Notes under the pieces: model-generated
What the model saw: only the letters and a program-made list of their open reading frames with translations
What the model was told of the DNA's origin: nothing
Database searches by the model: none
Source: Variovorax sp. MHTC-1
GTDB lineage: Bacteria; Pseudomonadota; Gammaproteobacteria; Burkholderiales; Burkholderiaceae_C
Assembly (NCBI RefSeq): GCF_003984645.1
Contig: NZ_RWKI01000005.1
Coordinates: forward strand, 124,001 to 188,000
Direction: 5' to 3'
Length of the DNA: 64,000 nt
Program-made: the position numbers and the translations under genes
Shown: piece after piece, positions 17,843 to 25,581 of the stretch
How the letters are laid out: the number at the start of each line of letters is the position of its first letter
Position numbering within the stretch: the stretch's first letter is position 1

Positions 17843-18574
17843 TCAATGCGGGGCCGAGAGTTCGGTTGAAAGATTGCGCAACAGCGTCGCGCCATCTCCG
17901 TGCCACGCGCTCCCGTGCATGCATGCGAGCGTGCGGGGCTCCTGCTGTGCGAGCCCGGCCAGCAACGCGGCCGTTTGCGGTGCATGTGCGTAGTAGTCCA
18001 TCTGGCGTCGAAACGCCTCGCTGGGTCCCAGGATGTCGGTATCGACCAGCGCCCGCTCACTGTTGCCCGGCTGGGTGAAGAGGTCGCCGCAGAAGAAGGT
18101 GCGCGTGTGCGCGTCCATCATCAGCCCGCACTCCCAGCCGTGCGGAAGATGAGGCGTGTCGAACCAGCGCATCGTGTGCGTGCCGAGCGCGAGTTCTTCT
18201 CCATCGGCGAGCGCGCGCGGCGGGCGATCGGCCATGTCGGCTATCGAGACCATGGCCGCGATGCTGCCGCACAGGGGCACGGCCTGCGGCGCCGCGGCCA
18301 GAAACAAGTTGAGCGCACCGCACTCGTCCGCCTCGACATGGGACAGCCCGATGTAGCGCAGGCCCTCGACCGGCATCACGCTTGCGATGGCTTCGCTCAC
18401 CAGTGGGAAGAGCTGGCGCGGGCCGGAATGGAACAGCAACGGCTGGTCGTCGACCACCAAATATTGGTTGTAGCTGAACAGGTTGCCGTCGGGCAGCGGT
18501 ACCGGGGTGTTGATGCGGAATATGCCCGAGGCGATTTCCTGCACGTTGGTGCCGGCTTGCGGATTCGTGATCAT
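17843..18574 (-). CDS. MBL-fold metallo-hydrolase of flavodiiron (ODP) type
   Basis: 243 residues. The metal motif reads SHVEADECGALN, i.e. H-x-E-x-D as in flavodiiron oxygen reductases, rather than the HxHxDH of ordinary metallo-beta-lactamases. Later ligands could be the histidines in DTPHLPHGWE, FFCGDLFTQPG and CMHGSAWHGD. There is no flavodoxin domain, so electrons would have to come from a separate protein. The start at 18574 follows CAGGAGA; an earlier ATG at 18619 lacks one. A role in handling oxygen or nitric oxide is inference. Confidence 0.78.
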   Translation of the reverse strand: MITNPQAGTNVQEIASGIFRINTPVPLPDGNLFSYNQYLVVDDQPLLFHSGPRQLFPLVSEAIASVMPVEGLRYIGLSHVEADECGALNLFLAAAPQAVPLCGSIAAMVSIADMADRPPRALADGEELALGTHTMRWFDTPHLPHGWECGLMMDAHTRTFFCGDLFTQPGNSERALVDTDILGPSEAFRRQMDYYAHAPQTAALLAGLAQQEPRTLACMHGSAWHGDGATLLRNLSTELSAPH

Positions 18575-18678
18575 GCGCGTCTCCTGTGCCAAGCCCGCCA
18601 CCTTACTCCGATTCGGCAAGTGCAGACACCTTCGCTACTACGGTTGAGCGTGACACGGCACCGTCGCTAGACTTGGGA

Positions 18679-19149
18679 ATGTCCAGAGCACTGTTCGCCC
18701 TCGTCCTCTTGCTGCTCGCCTGCAGTGCGCAAGCCCAGCGCGAGCCTCCTTCCAGCATCGAGATCCGATCGGCGTATTGCATCAGCGTGCTGAACGGCCG
18801 GGCCAGGGATGCGCAAATGCACGCTTCTCTGCCCGCGCCCAGGTCGCTGCAGGAGAGCTTCCGGGAATTGCAGGCGGGCTACGAACAAGACGTGCGCCGC
18901 CTCCGAAGTTACCTCGTGCCCCGGATGAAGCATCTGGACGGAGAGGCGCTGCTGGCGGCGGCCGACCGAGGGCAGTCCGACGTGAACTCATTCCTGCGGA
19001 CGCAGCTTGCTTGCAACACCCGCTGCGACGCGAAGCCGGCACCCGTTCCAGACGCCAGCGCAAAAAACAATGCGTGCCTCGGCGCTTGCTCAGCGGAGGA
19101 CCCCGCGGCCGATCGGGTCAAGGCATGCAGCCCGGTGAACTGGTTGTGA
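18679..19149 (+). CDS. Hypothetical secreted cysteine-containing protein
   Basis: 156 residues. The N-terminus MSRALFALVLLLLACSAQAQ is a clear signal peptide; AC in LLLLAC might also act as a lipobox. The mature part contains RSAYCISVLNGR, a helical middle, and a C-terminal group of cysteines (QLACNTRCD, ACLGACSAED, KACSP) that could form disulfides. I do not recognise the family. It is divergent from the MBL-fold gene, with starts 104 bases apart. It ends 19 bases before the convergent MurA-like gene, with a repeat end between. Confidence 0.65.
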   Translation: MSRALFALVLLLLACSAQAQREPPSSIEIRSAYCISVLNGRARDAQMHASLPAPRSLQESFRELQAGYEQDVRRLRSYLVPRMKHLDGEALLAAADRGQSDVNSFLRTQLACNTRCDAKPAPVPDASAKNNACLGACSAEDPAADRVKACSPVNWL

Positions 19150-19157
19150 TCTCGACC

Positions 19158-19171
19158 CTTAACAGGCCCTA
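19158..19171. repeat. Partial copy of the katA-side inverted-repeat end
   Basis: The sequence CTTAACAGGCCCTAG matches, on the other strand, the left end of the element at 12852 (AGGGCCTGTTAA). As at 13045..13047, the CTA here is the stop codon (TAG) of the gene ending at this point, the MurA homologue. Only one end is present; the rest of the element is absent. Confidence 0.45.
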
Positions 19172-20464
19172 GTCGCCCGCCACCCACTCCACCGTCGCGC
19201 CGAGCGCGTTGAGGTTCTCGACGAAGTGAGGGTGTGCACGCCGTATCGGCAATGCATTCAAGATGGTCGAGCGGCCTTCGATGCTCGCGGCCAACATGAA
19301 GAGGGCAATCGCGACGCGGATGATGTAGGGGCTCTCGACGGTCGCGGGCACGAGCGGCTTGCCGCCATAGACGATGAGCCGGTGCGGATCGCACAGCACC
19401 GCGTGCGCGCCGAACTTGCCGAGCTCCGAACTCCAGCCGAGCGCGCCTTCATACACCTTGTTCCAGAACATCACCGAGCCTTCGGCGCGCACGCCCAGCG
19501 CGACGAAGATCGGCAGCAGGTCGGCTGGCACGTAGGGCCAGGGCGCCGCCTCCACTTTCTGGAGGATGTTGGTCGTGAACGGCGGGCGCACCCGGAGCGG
19601 CCCGCCGACATGCGCCCGGCTGAAGCCGTCGCGGTGCTCGAGCTCCACGCCGAATTTGGCGAAGGTCCGGTCGAGAAGCGGGAACTGCGCCGATGCGCCA
19701 TTGCGCACCGCCACGTCGCCCCCAGTGATTGCGCTCAACGCCAGGAAGGTGGCGACCTCGTGGAAGTCGTCGGCGAAGGTGTACTCGGCGCCGCCGAGCG
19801 AATCCAAGCCCTCGACCTGCAGCTGAGAGCCGCCGGTGCCGGCGATGCGGGCGCCCATCGAGGCCAGGAAGGCGCAGAACTCCTGCACGTGCGGCTCGCA
19901 CGCGGCATTGGTGAGCCGCGATCGGCCCTGCGCCGTCACGGCGCAGAGCACGAAGTTCTCGCTCGTGGTGACCGAGGCGTAGTCCAACCAATGGTCCGTG
20001 GCCACGAAGCGGCGGGGCGCCCTGATCGTCACCGCCCCAGGCTCCATCGCCACCTCTGCCCCGAAGGCGCGGAAGACCTCGATGTGCGGATCCATCTCGC
20101 GCACGCCCAGCGTACAGCCGGTGACGTCGTCCTCGATCCTGGCGACGCCGAAGCGATGAAGCATCGCCGGCACGAGCATGATCGAAGAGCGCATGCCCGC
20201 CGGCACGCGGGCCCGGCTGGCATCCAGCAACGGGCCATGGCGCAGCTTCAGCGTGCCGCCGGCGCCCATCTCGACCGTCGAGCCCAGCTCGCGGAAGAAC
20301 GCCAGCAGCTTGCTCACGTCGGTGATGTCCGGGACGCCGTGAAGAACCACCGGTTCATCGGTGAGCAGCGTGGCGCACAGCACTGGAAGCACCGCGTTCT
20401 TGTTTGCCGACGGCGAGACGGTGCCGGCGAGCGGACGGCCGCCGTGGACGATCAGATGGCTCAT
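19169..20464 (-). CDS. Divergent MurA-family enolpyruvyl transferase
   Basis: 431 residues from ATG 20464 (MSHLIVHGGRPLAGTV). Conserved MurA features are Lys22 in ANKNAVLP, Arg92 in AGMRSSIM, Cys117 in VTGCTLGVRE (equivalent of E. coli Cys115) and TSENFVLCAV in the middle. The C-terminal half departs from standard MurA: the TDMQAQ region reads PADLLPIF, the region normally giving ET-FENR reads NKVYEGALGW, and LRASA and LDRGYE are missing. It may be a second MurA or an enolpyruvyl transferase with another substrate. No peptidoglycan genes surround it. Confidence 0.8.
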   Translation of the reverse strand: MSHLIVHGGRPLAGTVSPSANKNAVLPVLCATLLTDEPVVLHGVPDITDVSKLLAFFRELGSTVEMGAGGTLKLRHGPLLDASRARVPAGMRSSIMLVPAMLHRFGVARIEDDVTGCTLGVREMDPHIEVFRAFGAEVAMEPGAVTIRAPRRFVATDHWLDYASVTTSENFVLCAVTAQGRSRLTNAACEPHVQEFCAFLASMGARIAGTGGSQLQVEGLDSLGGAEYTFADDFHEVATFLALSAITGGDVAVRNGASAQFPLLDRTFAKFGVELEHRDGFSRAHVGGPLRVRPPFTTNILQKVEAAPWPYVPADLLPIFVALGVRAEGSVMFWNKVYEGALGWSSELGKFGAHAVLCDPHRLIVYGGKPLVPATVESPYIIRVAIALFMLAASIEGRSTILNALPIRRAHPHFVENLNALGATVEWVAGD

Positions 20465-20584
20465 GACTGATGCTGCTTCCTGGCAAAAAGTGCCAATGAT
20501 GCCCGCTTGGGCGATGCTTCCAGGTCGTTTCAAATAAGCCGGGACGTGGCAGCATGCGCCGACAGCAAGAAAGAGAGGCACAAC

Positions 20585-20992
20585 GTGGCATTGCACGAAG
20601 CGATGGTCGTCAGCCAGGCGGTCGACGTCTCCGCGGAAGCCGTCTACGCCTTCGCCCGGCAGATGGAGAATCTGCCGCTCTGGGCGTCCGGCTTGGCCAA
20701 GGGTATCGAGCAACGTGGCGGGGAATGGTTCGCCGACTCGCCGATGGGCCAGGTCAAGGTGACGATGGCTCCCGCCAATTCGTTCGGCGTGCTCGACCAT
20801 GACGTCACGCTCCCGGATGGCGTCAGCGTCCACAACGCGTTCCGGGTGACACCCTGTGGCAATGGGAGCTTGTTGACATTTGTCGTGCTTCGATCGGCCG
20901 GCGCCAGCCAGGAGAGCTTCGACGCTGACGTAGCGCATGTACGTCAGGACCTCCTGGCCTTGAAGCAGCAGCTCGAGCAGCAAGCTGCTTGA
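20585..20992 (+). CDS. SRPBCC (START-like) domain protein
   Basis: 135 residues from a GTG start with AGAGAGG seven bases upstream; an open frame continues to 20507 and an ATG lies at 20603. The sequence EAMVVSQAVDVSAEAVYAFA followed by LPLWASGLAKGIEQRGGEW, a buried beta-rich middle and a C-terminal helix (DADVAHVRQDLLALKQQL) fits the polyketide-cyclase/START-like fold, a single small hydrophobic cavity domain. The ligand is unknown. It is divergent from the MurA homologue, with starts 120 bases apart. Confidence 0.75.
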   Translation: MALHEAMVVSQAVDVSAEAVYAFARQMENLPLWASGLAKGIEQRGGEWFADSPMGQVKVTMAPANSFGVLDHDVTLPDGVSVHNAFRVTPCGNGSLLTFVVLRSAGASQESFDADVAHVRQDLLALKQQLEQQAA

Positions 20993-21001
20993 CGACGCCT
21001 G

Positions 21002-21349
21002 CTATGCGGCCCGGTCTTTCAGGGCCCTGACAGCTCGGCGATAGATCAAGATCATGGAAACCAGGCCAAAGAAGGATGCCATGGTCGAGGCCAGCGCGAT
21101 CGCAAACAGTACCCCTGGCACCGCATCGTCCGTGGCAAGGAGCGCGAGAACCAGGCAAGCCGCCCACAGTGCACCCCAGCGCAGGATGTAGATGTCCATG
21201 TACGTTGTCAGCCAGACGTAGTTCCGGCTCCTGATCGCGGCACGCTCGGGCGCGCTTGCGTGGGCCGGAGTCGGCTCCAAAGCGGAGATCGGCCACCAGA
21301 ACCGGATCCAGACAGAGCCGGCATTGGCGTTTTCCTTGGGGGGTGTCAT
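21002..21349 (-). CDS. Hypothetical two-helix membrane protein
   Basis: 115 residues. A polar N-terminal half (with RSRNYVWLTTYMDIYILRWG) precedes two hydrophobic helices (ALWAACLVLALLATDDAV and GVLFAIALASTMASFFGLVS), and the tail is basic. No family is recognised. It converges with the SRPBCC gene, with only 9 bases between stops. Confidence 0.6.
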   Translation of the reverse strand: MTPPKENANAGSVWIRFWWPISALEPTPAHASAPERAAIRSRNYVWLTTYMDIYILRWGALWAACLVLALLATDDAVPGVLFAIALASTMASFFGLVSMILIYRRAVRALKDRAA

Positions 21350-21394
21350 CAGGCCTCCAGCCTAACCCTTCGCGCCAGCCTTCCCGACAAGGCG

Positions 21395-21413
21395 GCCCGG
21401 CCCGATGCCGGGC
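21395..21413 (-). terminator. Hairpin downstream of the lipase-like gene
   Basis: A 7-base stem GCCCGGC/GCCGGGC with a 5-base loop lies just after the stop of the minus-strand hydrolase ending at 21418. There is no following T-run, so termination is only suggested. Confidence 0.35.
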
Positions 21414-21417
21414 TGGC

Positions 21418-22410
21418 TCAGTCGTCCTTGCCGCTGGAGCGGTCGTTCAGGAACTCGAAGGTGGCCTGCCAGGTCTGCGGCGAGTTCAGGATGCCGAGGT
21501 GCCCGGTGCGCAGGATGGGATCGTAGGCGCCCTGGCCCGTGAACACGATCTCGCGCGCGCCGCGCAGGCTGGCGCTCCTGGAGAAGTCCGTCGGCCTGCC
21601 GAACGAGTCCACGGCGGGCACCGGCGCAATCGAGCCGTCCTGCACCGGGAAGTAGACGAAGCTGGCATCACCGTTGCGGATCACCAGCACGCGCGTGGGT
21701 CCGTCGTTCTCGTTGCGCCCGTTGCGCCCATTGAGCAGGCGCAGGAAGGGCGTGTCGGGCGAGCCCAGCTCCTGGCACACGTCGCTCGCCGGCGTGAAGC
21801 CGCCCGCCGCCGGCGCCTGCCAGTAGTTGGCGGGGTCGGGCGAGCAGTTGACGATGCCGTGGTTGGGCCCGTCGATCGCGACGAAGCGGCGCACCATGTG
21901 GTGCGCCTCGTCCTGCCGCATCCATTCGCGCGCGAGCGTCACGCCCAGGCTGTGCCCCACGATGTCCACCCGCCTGGCGCCCGTGAAGTCCATCACCGCG
22001 CGCACGAAGCGGCGCAGGTCGGGCACGTTGGCCGCATTGGTGTGGGCGATGCTCGAACGGCGCGTCTGGTCCGCGGCCAGGTCGCATTGGTCGCCCTGGT
22101 AGCCCACGCCCCAGAGTTCGCTGGTGGAATAGCCGTTGTCGGCAAGGTACTGCGCCATTGCCTGAACGCGCCCGTAGGGATTGCAGGCGGTGGCGAACGG
22201 TGTGTCGTTGTTGCCGTGAATGAAAATGACCGGCGTTCGCGTCACCGGCCCGGCGGCGCCGAAGCCGATGAGCGGCCGGGCGAGCGAGGTGTCTTCGATC
22301 GAAGGAAAGCCCGGTGGCAGCGTGTTGCCCACGAGACCCGCTGCCTGCGCGACGGCGGCCGCGGTCACGAAGGTGGCGAGAGCGGCGGCATGGCGAATCC
22401 ACGTTTTCAT
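21418..22410 (-). CDS. Secreted alpha/beta hydrolase (lipase/esterase-like)
   Basis: 330 residues. The start at 22410 (MKTWIRHAAALATFVTAAAV) gives a signal peptide and follows AAGGAG. The fold shows an oxyanion HGNN segment (TPVIFIHGNNDTPF), the nucleophile in VDIVGHSLGVTLA (G-H-S-L-G), a possible acid in AIDGPNHGIVN, and a histidine in TGHLGILNSPQTW. It resembles LipA/triacylglycerol-lipase-like proteins or PHB depolymerase-like esterases. The open frame continues upstream through a CCATG tandem repeat to 22569, but translation from there is not needed. Confidence 0.8.
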   Translation of the reverse strand: MKTWIRHAAALATFVTAAAVAQAAGLVGNTLPPGFPSIEDTSLARPLIGFGAAGPVTRTPVIFIHGNNDTPFATACNPYGRVQAMAQYLADNGYSTSELWGVGYQGDQCDLAADQTRRSSIAHTNAANVPDLRRFVRAVMDFTGARRVDIVGHSLGVTLAREWMRQDEAHHMVRRFVAIDGPNHGIVNCSPDPANYWQAPAAGGFTPASDVCQELGSPDTPFLRLLNGRNGRNENDGPTRVLVIRNGDASFVYFPVQDGSIAPVPAVDSFGRPTDFSRSASLRGAREIVFTGQGAYDPILRTGHLGILNSPQTWQATFEFLNDRSSGKDD

Positions 22411-22535
22411 CAGCGGGCTCCTTCTTTGGCGCTCGCGATGATGCCGACCAAAGCCATCGCTGGCAAGGTTCGCCGCGAGACGGCGCTGAAATGCGCAGGC
22501 GCGGTCGACATGTCTGCGGCCTGAGCGCTGAAAGT

Positions 22536-22579
22536 CCATGCCATGCCATGCCATGCCATGCCATGCCATGCCATGCCAT
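22536..22579. repeat. CCATG pentanucleotide tandem repeat
   Basis: Eight exact copies of CCATG are followed by CCAT. The array lies about 130 bases upstream of the lipase start, within an open frame that would read MAWHG repeats in phase with it. A 5-base unit shifts frame with each gain or loss, so copy number could affect an upstream start or promoter spacing. Confidence 0.95.
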
Positions 22580-22701
22580 CGACCAGCGGTGCGCGCTGAG
22601 GCGATGAGTGCGCGGAGCTAGGCATGCCGCTGCGGTGCGCTCCTACATGCATCGCCGAGAGATGCGATGTACGTTGTCATTCCAGCCGAAGGAGACACGT
22701 C

Positions 22702-22923
22702 ATGGCCGCTCAGCAGACTCCATCCCGTTCACGGACCCCCGGCAAACCGAGGGTTCTTCCCGAGTGCCCTGCAACCGTTGTTCCTGCGGAAGCCGATAGC
22801 GACAGCGAGTATGCGGACGCGACCGAATCCACGGGCGGCAGCGCCGCCGACCAGGCGGACGCGGTCAAATCGGTCGGGGATCAGAACGCCCCAGGTTCCG
22901 TCAAGCGCAAACAAGCCTCATGA
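22702..22923 (+). CDS. Small hydrophilic hypothetical protein
   Basis: 73 residues. The start at 22702 follows GAAGGAGACACGTC, a strong ribosome-binding site, which supports a real gene. The protein is polar and probably disordered, rich in Ser, Ala, Asp and Pro (PAEADSDSEYADATESTGG). It has no recognised family. It overlaps a longer upstream frame that continues into the next gene region. Confidence 0.55.
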   Translation: MAAQQTPSRSRTPGKPRVLPECPATVVPAEADSDSEYADATESTGGSAADQADAVKSVGDQNAPGSVKRKQAS

Positions 22924-23012
22924 CCCGCCTTGAAGCAGTGGGGTGCATGCCGCTGATGCCGGGGATTGTCATCCGCCTCGGTGCGTATCTTGACTGCGAG
23001 AAGGAGCAATCC

Positions 23013-23396
23013 ATGCCTTCACCCACAAGCTTCGCCCGAAGAGACAGTCGGGGCACGCCCCCGGTGCCCGCGAGCTCATCGAGCTACGCCGAAGCCATCG
23101 CGCCGCCATCGGATGCCGAGTTGTGCGAGCGCGCGGTGCTGACGATCTGGCGCAGTCTGGATGAGCACGATCTCGTGGACGAGCGGGTACGGGCCGAGCT
23201 GGCAGGCGTCCTCGAGCCATTGATCGTTCTTGAAATGGGAGACCGCCTGCAACGGTTGATCAACACGCTGCGGCTGCCGAACCCGATCGACGCGTCGCAC
23301 CTGTATTGGCTCACTCGCCGGCTCCTGACTTTTGTTCCCGAACTGCAAGCCATGGCGGCCAAGCCGGGAGGCAATGGAGGGCCGCCCCTCGCCTGA
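23013..23396 (+). CDS. Hypothetical protein
   Basis: 127 residues. The start at 23013 follows GAAGGAGCAATCC, the same kind of strong site as the gene upstream. A disordered start is followed by an alpha-helical segment (AELCERAVLTIWRSLDEHDLV to GDRLQRLINTLRLP). The C-terminus HLYWLTRRLLTFVPELQAM is also helical. I do not recognise a family. It lies about 90 bases after the small gene at 22702 on the same strand. Confidence 0.6.
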   Translation: MPSPTSFARRDSRGTPPVPASSSSYAEAIAPPSDAELCERAVLTIWRSLDEHDLVDERVRAELAGVLEPLIVLEMGDRLQRLINTLRLPNPIDASHLYWLTRRLLTFVPELQAMAAKPGGNGGPPLA

Positions 23397-23398
23397 CG

Positions 23399-23467
23399 AT
23401 GACGTTCGGCGCGAAGTGGGGACTGGCGCAAACCTGCCTGATCCTGCTGCTGCTGCTTGCCTCATGA
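23399..23467 (+). CDS. Possible 22-residue hydrophobic small protein
   Basis: An ATG right after the preceding stop reads MTFGAKWGLAQTCLILLLLLAS, a single hydrophobic helix. No clear ribosome-binding site is visible, and translation would depend on coupling to the gene before it. The rest of the gap to 23524 holds nothing that I can recognise. Confidence 0.2.
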   Translation: MTFGAKWGLAQTCLILLLLLAS

Positions 23468-23524
23468 TTCGGCCTTCGCCTGGTGCTGCCGCAAGAAGCG
23501 GGAGCGGCCGAACCGGCTCACACG

Positions 23525-24592
23525 CTACGTCTGACCTTCTACCGCTTCGGCATCCCGGAGCCAGTTGTCGATCAGCGTGTATGACACCGCCAGCATCACC
23601 GGCCCCACGAAGATGCCGACCAACCCAAAGCCGAGCAGCCCGCCGATGACGCCCGCGAAGATCAGCACCAGCGGCAGGTCGGCGCCGCGCCGGATCAGCA
23701 CCGGGCGCAGAAAGTTGTCCATGGTGCCGACGATCACCGTCCACACCAGGAGGAAGATGCCCCAGCCCGTCGATCCGCTCCAGAAGACCCAGATCACCGC
23801 CGGCGCCAGCACCAGCGTCGGCCCGACCTGCACGATGCACAGCATGAACATCACGGCGGTGAGCAGGGCCGCGAAAGGCACGCCGGCAATTGCCAGGCCG
23901 ATGCCGCCCGCCACCGCCTGGACGAAGGCCGTCACGCCCACCCCCAGCGCCACGCCGCGGATCGCCCTGCCGGCCAGCACCACGGCATCTTCCCCGCGCT
24001 GGCCGCCGAGCTTGTGGCCGAAGCGCCGGACCACCGCCGCCGCCGATTCGCCGCCCGCGTACATCATCGCGGCGATGACCACCGTGAGCAGGAACTGCAA
24101 GGTCAGCGCACCCAGCACGCCGGCCTGCGCGAAGAGCCATCCGGTGACTTGCCGCATATATGGCGTCACCTTCGCCTCCAGGCCGGCCACGCCCGAGGCC
24201 ACGAGATCGTTCCAGGCGATGGTCGCCCGCGGCCCGATGAAGGGCACGCGATCCACCCAGCCGGGCAGCTGCGGCGGGCCGCGGCTGATCAGCAGCCTGA
24301 TCCATGCGACGACTTCTTCCGCGTTGGCGGCGATGGTCGAGATCGCCAAGGTCAGCGGCAGCACGAACAGCAGCAGCAGGATCAGCACCATCGCGAGCAC
24401 CGCCAGGCTGCGGCGCCGCCACAGCCGCGCCTGGATCCATAGGAAGGCCGGCCAGGTCGCCACCACCACCATCGCGGCCCAGATCGTCGCGCCCAGGAAG
24501 GGGCGCAGGATCCAGAGCGAAGAGCCGATGAGCAGCACCAGGGTCAGGACGCCGAAGGTGGTCTTGGCGAGGTCGGGGCGGGGTTCGGACAT
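23525..24592 (-). CDS. AI-2E family transporter-like membrane protein
   Basis: 355 residues with about seven hydrophobic segments. The N-terminus TLVLLIGSSLWILRPFLGATIWAA, a central loop with helical amphipathic stretches, and the C-terminal LIFAGVIGGLLGFGLVGIFVGPVMLA match the AI-2E (PerM/YhhT) family. The substrate is unclear in most members; some are antiporters or peptide exporters. It faces away from the Ku gene, with 89 bases between starts. Confidence 0.85.
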   Translation of the reverse strand: MSEPRPDLAKTTFGVLTLVLLIGSSLWILRPFLGATIWAAMVVVATWPAFLWIQARLWRRRSLAVLAMVLILLLLFVLPLTLAISTIAANAEEVVAWIRLLISRGPPQLPGWVDRVPFIGPRATIAWNDLVASGVAGLEAKVTPYMRQVTGWLFAQAGVLGALTLQFLLTVVIAAMMYAGGESAAAVVRRFGHKLGGQRGEDAVVLAGRAIRGVALGVGVTAFVQAVAGGIGLAIAGVPFAALLTAVMFMLCIVQVGPTLVLAPAVIWVFWSGSTGWGIFLLVWTVIVGTMDNFLRPVLIRRGADLPLVLIFAGVIGGLLGFGLVGIFVGPVMLAVSYTLIDNWLRDAEAVEGQT

Positions 24593-24681
24593 GGTGGGGT
24601 CGGGTGAGGGGAAGTGCGCCTATTCTCCTGGCAGCCAAAAAATGGCATGCTGCCTTCCTTCGTTCGCCTCGAGGAAATCCC

Positions 24682-25581
24682 ATGGCTGCTCGTTCCATAG
24701 CGTCGCTCTCGCTCGGCTTCGGACTGGTCTCGATTCCCGTCAAGCTGTATTCGGCGACGGAGAGCTCCGCAACCGTCCGCTTCAACCTGCTGTCGAAGGA
24801 CGGCTCGCGCGTGAAGCAGCAATACATCTCCGAGAAAGACCAGACGGTCGTGCCGCGCACCGAGATGGTCAAGGGCTACGAGTTCGAGAAGGACCGCTAC
24901 GTCATCTTCAAGCCCGAGGAGCTCAAGGCGCTGGAGGAGGGCGGCAGCCACGTGATCGACATCGTGTCCTTCATTCCCGAGCAGGCGGTCGACCCGCTCT
25001 ACTACGACAAGGCCTATTTCCTCGCGCCCGACAAGCGCGGCGGCAAACCCTACAACCTGCTGAAAGCCGCCATGCAGGAGAGCGGGCGCTGCGCGCTGGC
25101 GCGCTGGGCCTGGAAGTCCAAGCAGTACGTGGTGCAGGTGCGCGCCAACGACGACGGCCTGGTGCTCCAGCAGCTGCTCTTTGCCGACGAGGTGCGGTCG
25201 ATGAAAGACCTGGAGATCGAGCAGCTCCCGCCGCCCTCGGCCGCCGAGCTCAAGCTGGCGCTGCAGCTCATCGATCAGATCTCAGCCGACGACTACGACC
25301 CCACGCTCTTCGAGGACGAAGAGAAGAAGCGCATCCTGGCCGCCATCGACGCCAAGATCGCCGGCCAGGAAGTGGTGGCGGTCGAGCATCCGGAAGATGC
25401 CGCTGCCGGCGCCCAGGTCATCGATCTCACCGACATGCTGCGCGCGAGCCTCGGCCGCGCCGTCAAGCCCGGCGCGAAGCAGCCCGCACCCGCAGTCGAA
25501 AGCAAGGGCGCAAAGCGTGCCCCCAGGGCGGCAAAAGTGGCCGAGGCCGCCCCGCCGGCGCGCGCGCGCATGAAGAAGTGA
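24682..25581 (+). CDS. ku: Non-homologous end-joining protein Ku
   Basis: 299 residues. MAARSIASLSLGFGLVSIPVKLYSATE is the canonical N-terminus of bacterial Ku, which forms a homodimeric ring around broken DNA ends and recruits LigD. The core has RVKQQYISEKDQTVVPR and LDPLYYDKAYF-like motifs. The C-terminal tail (KPGAKQPAPAVESKGAKR and onward) is Lys/Ala-rich, as in Ku proteins that contact DNA and LigD. It is the first gene of a three-gene run; its stop overlaps the next start (GTGA). Confidence 0.95.
   Translation: MAARSIASLSLGFGLVSIPVKLYSATESSATVRFNLLSKDGSRVKQQYISEKDQTVVPRTEMVKGYEFEKDRYVIFKPEELKALEEGGSHVIDIVSFIPEQAVDPLYYDKAYFLAPDKRGGKPYNLLKAAMQESGRCALARWAWKSKQYVVQVRANDDGLVLQQLLFADEVRSMKDLEIEQLPPPSAAELKLALQLIDQISADDYDPTLFEDEEKKRILAAIDAKIAGQEVVAVEHPEDAAAGAQVIDLTDMLRASLGRAVKPGAKQPAPAVESKGAKRAPRAAKVAEAAPPARARMKK

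Noticed and set aside
20507..20584. Upstream extension of the SRPBCC gene to ATG 20507
   Set aside because: The extra 26 residues are unlike the fold and lack a ribosome-binding site, whereas GTG 20585 has AGAGAGG upstream.
23565..25577. Long open frame on the plus strand upstream of the MerR-TPR gene
   Set aside because: The part before GTG 25578 is antisense to the AI-2E gene and out of frame with Ku. Only the tail is a real gene.
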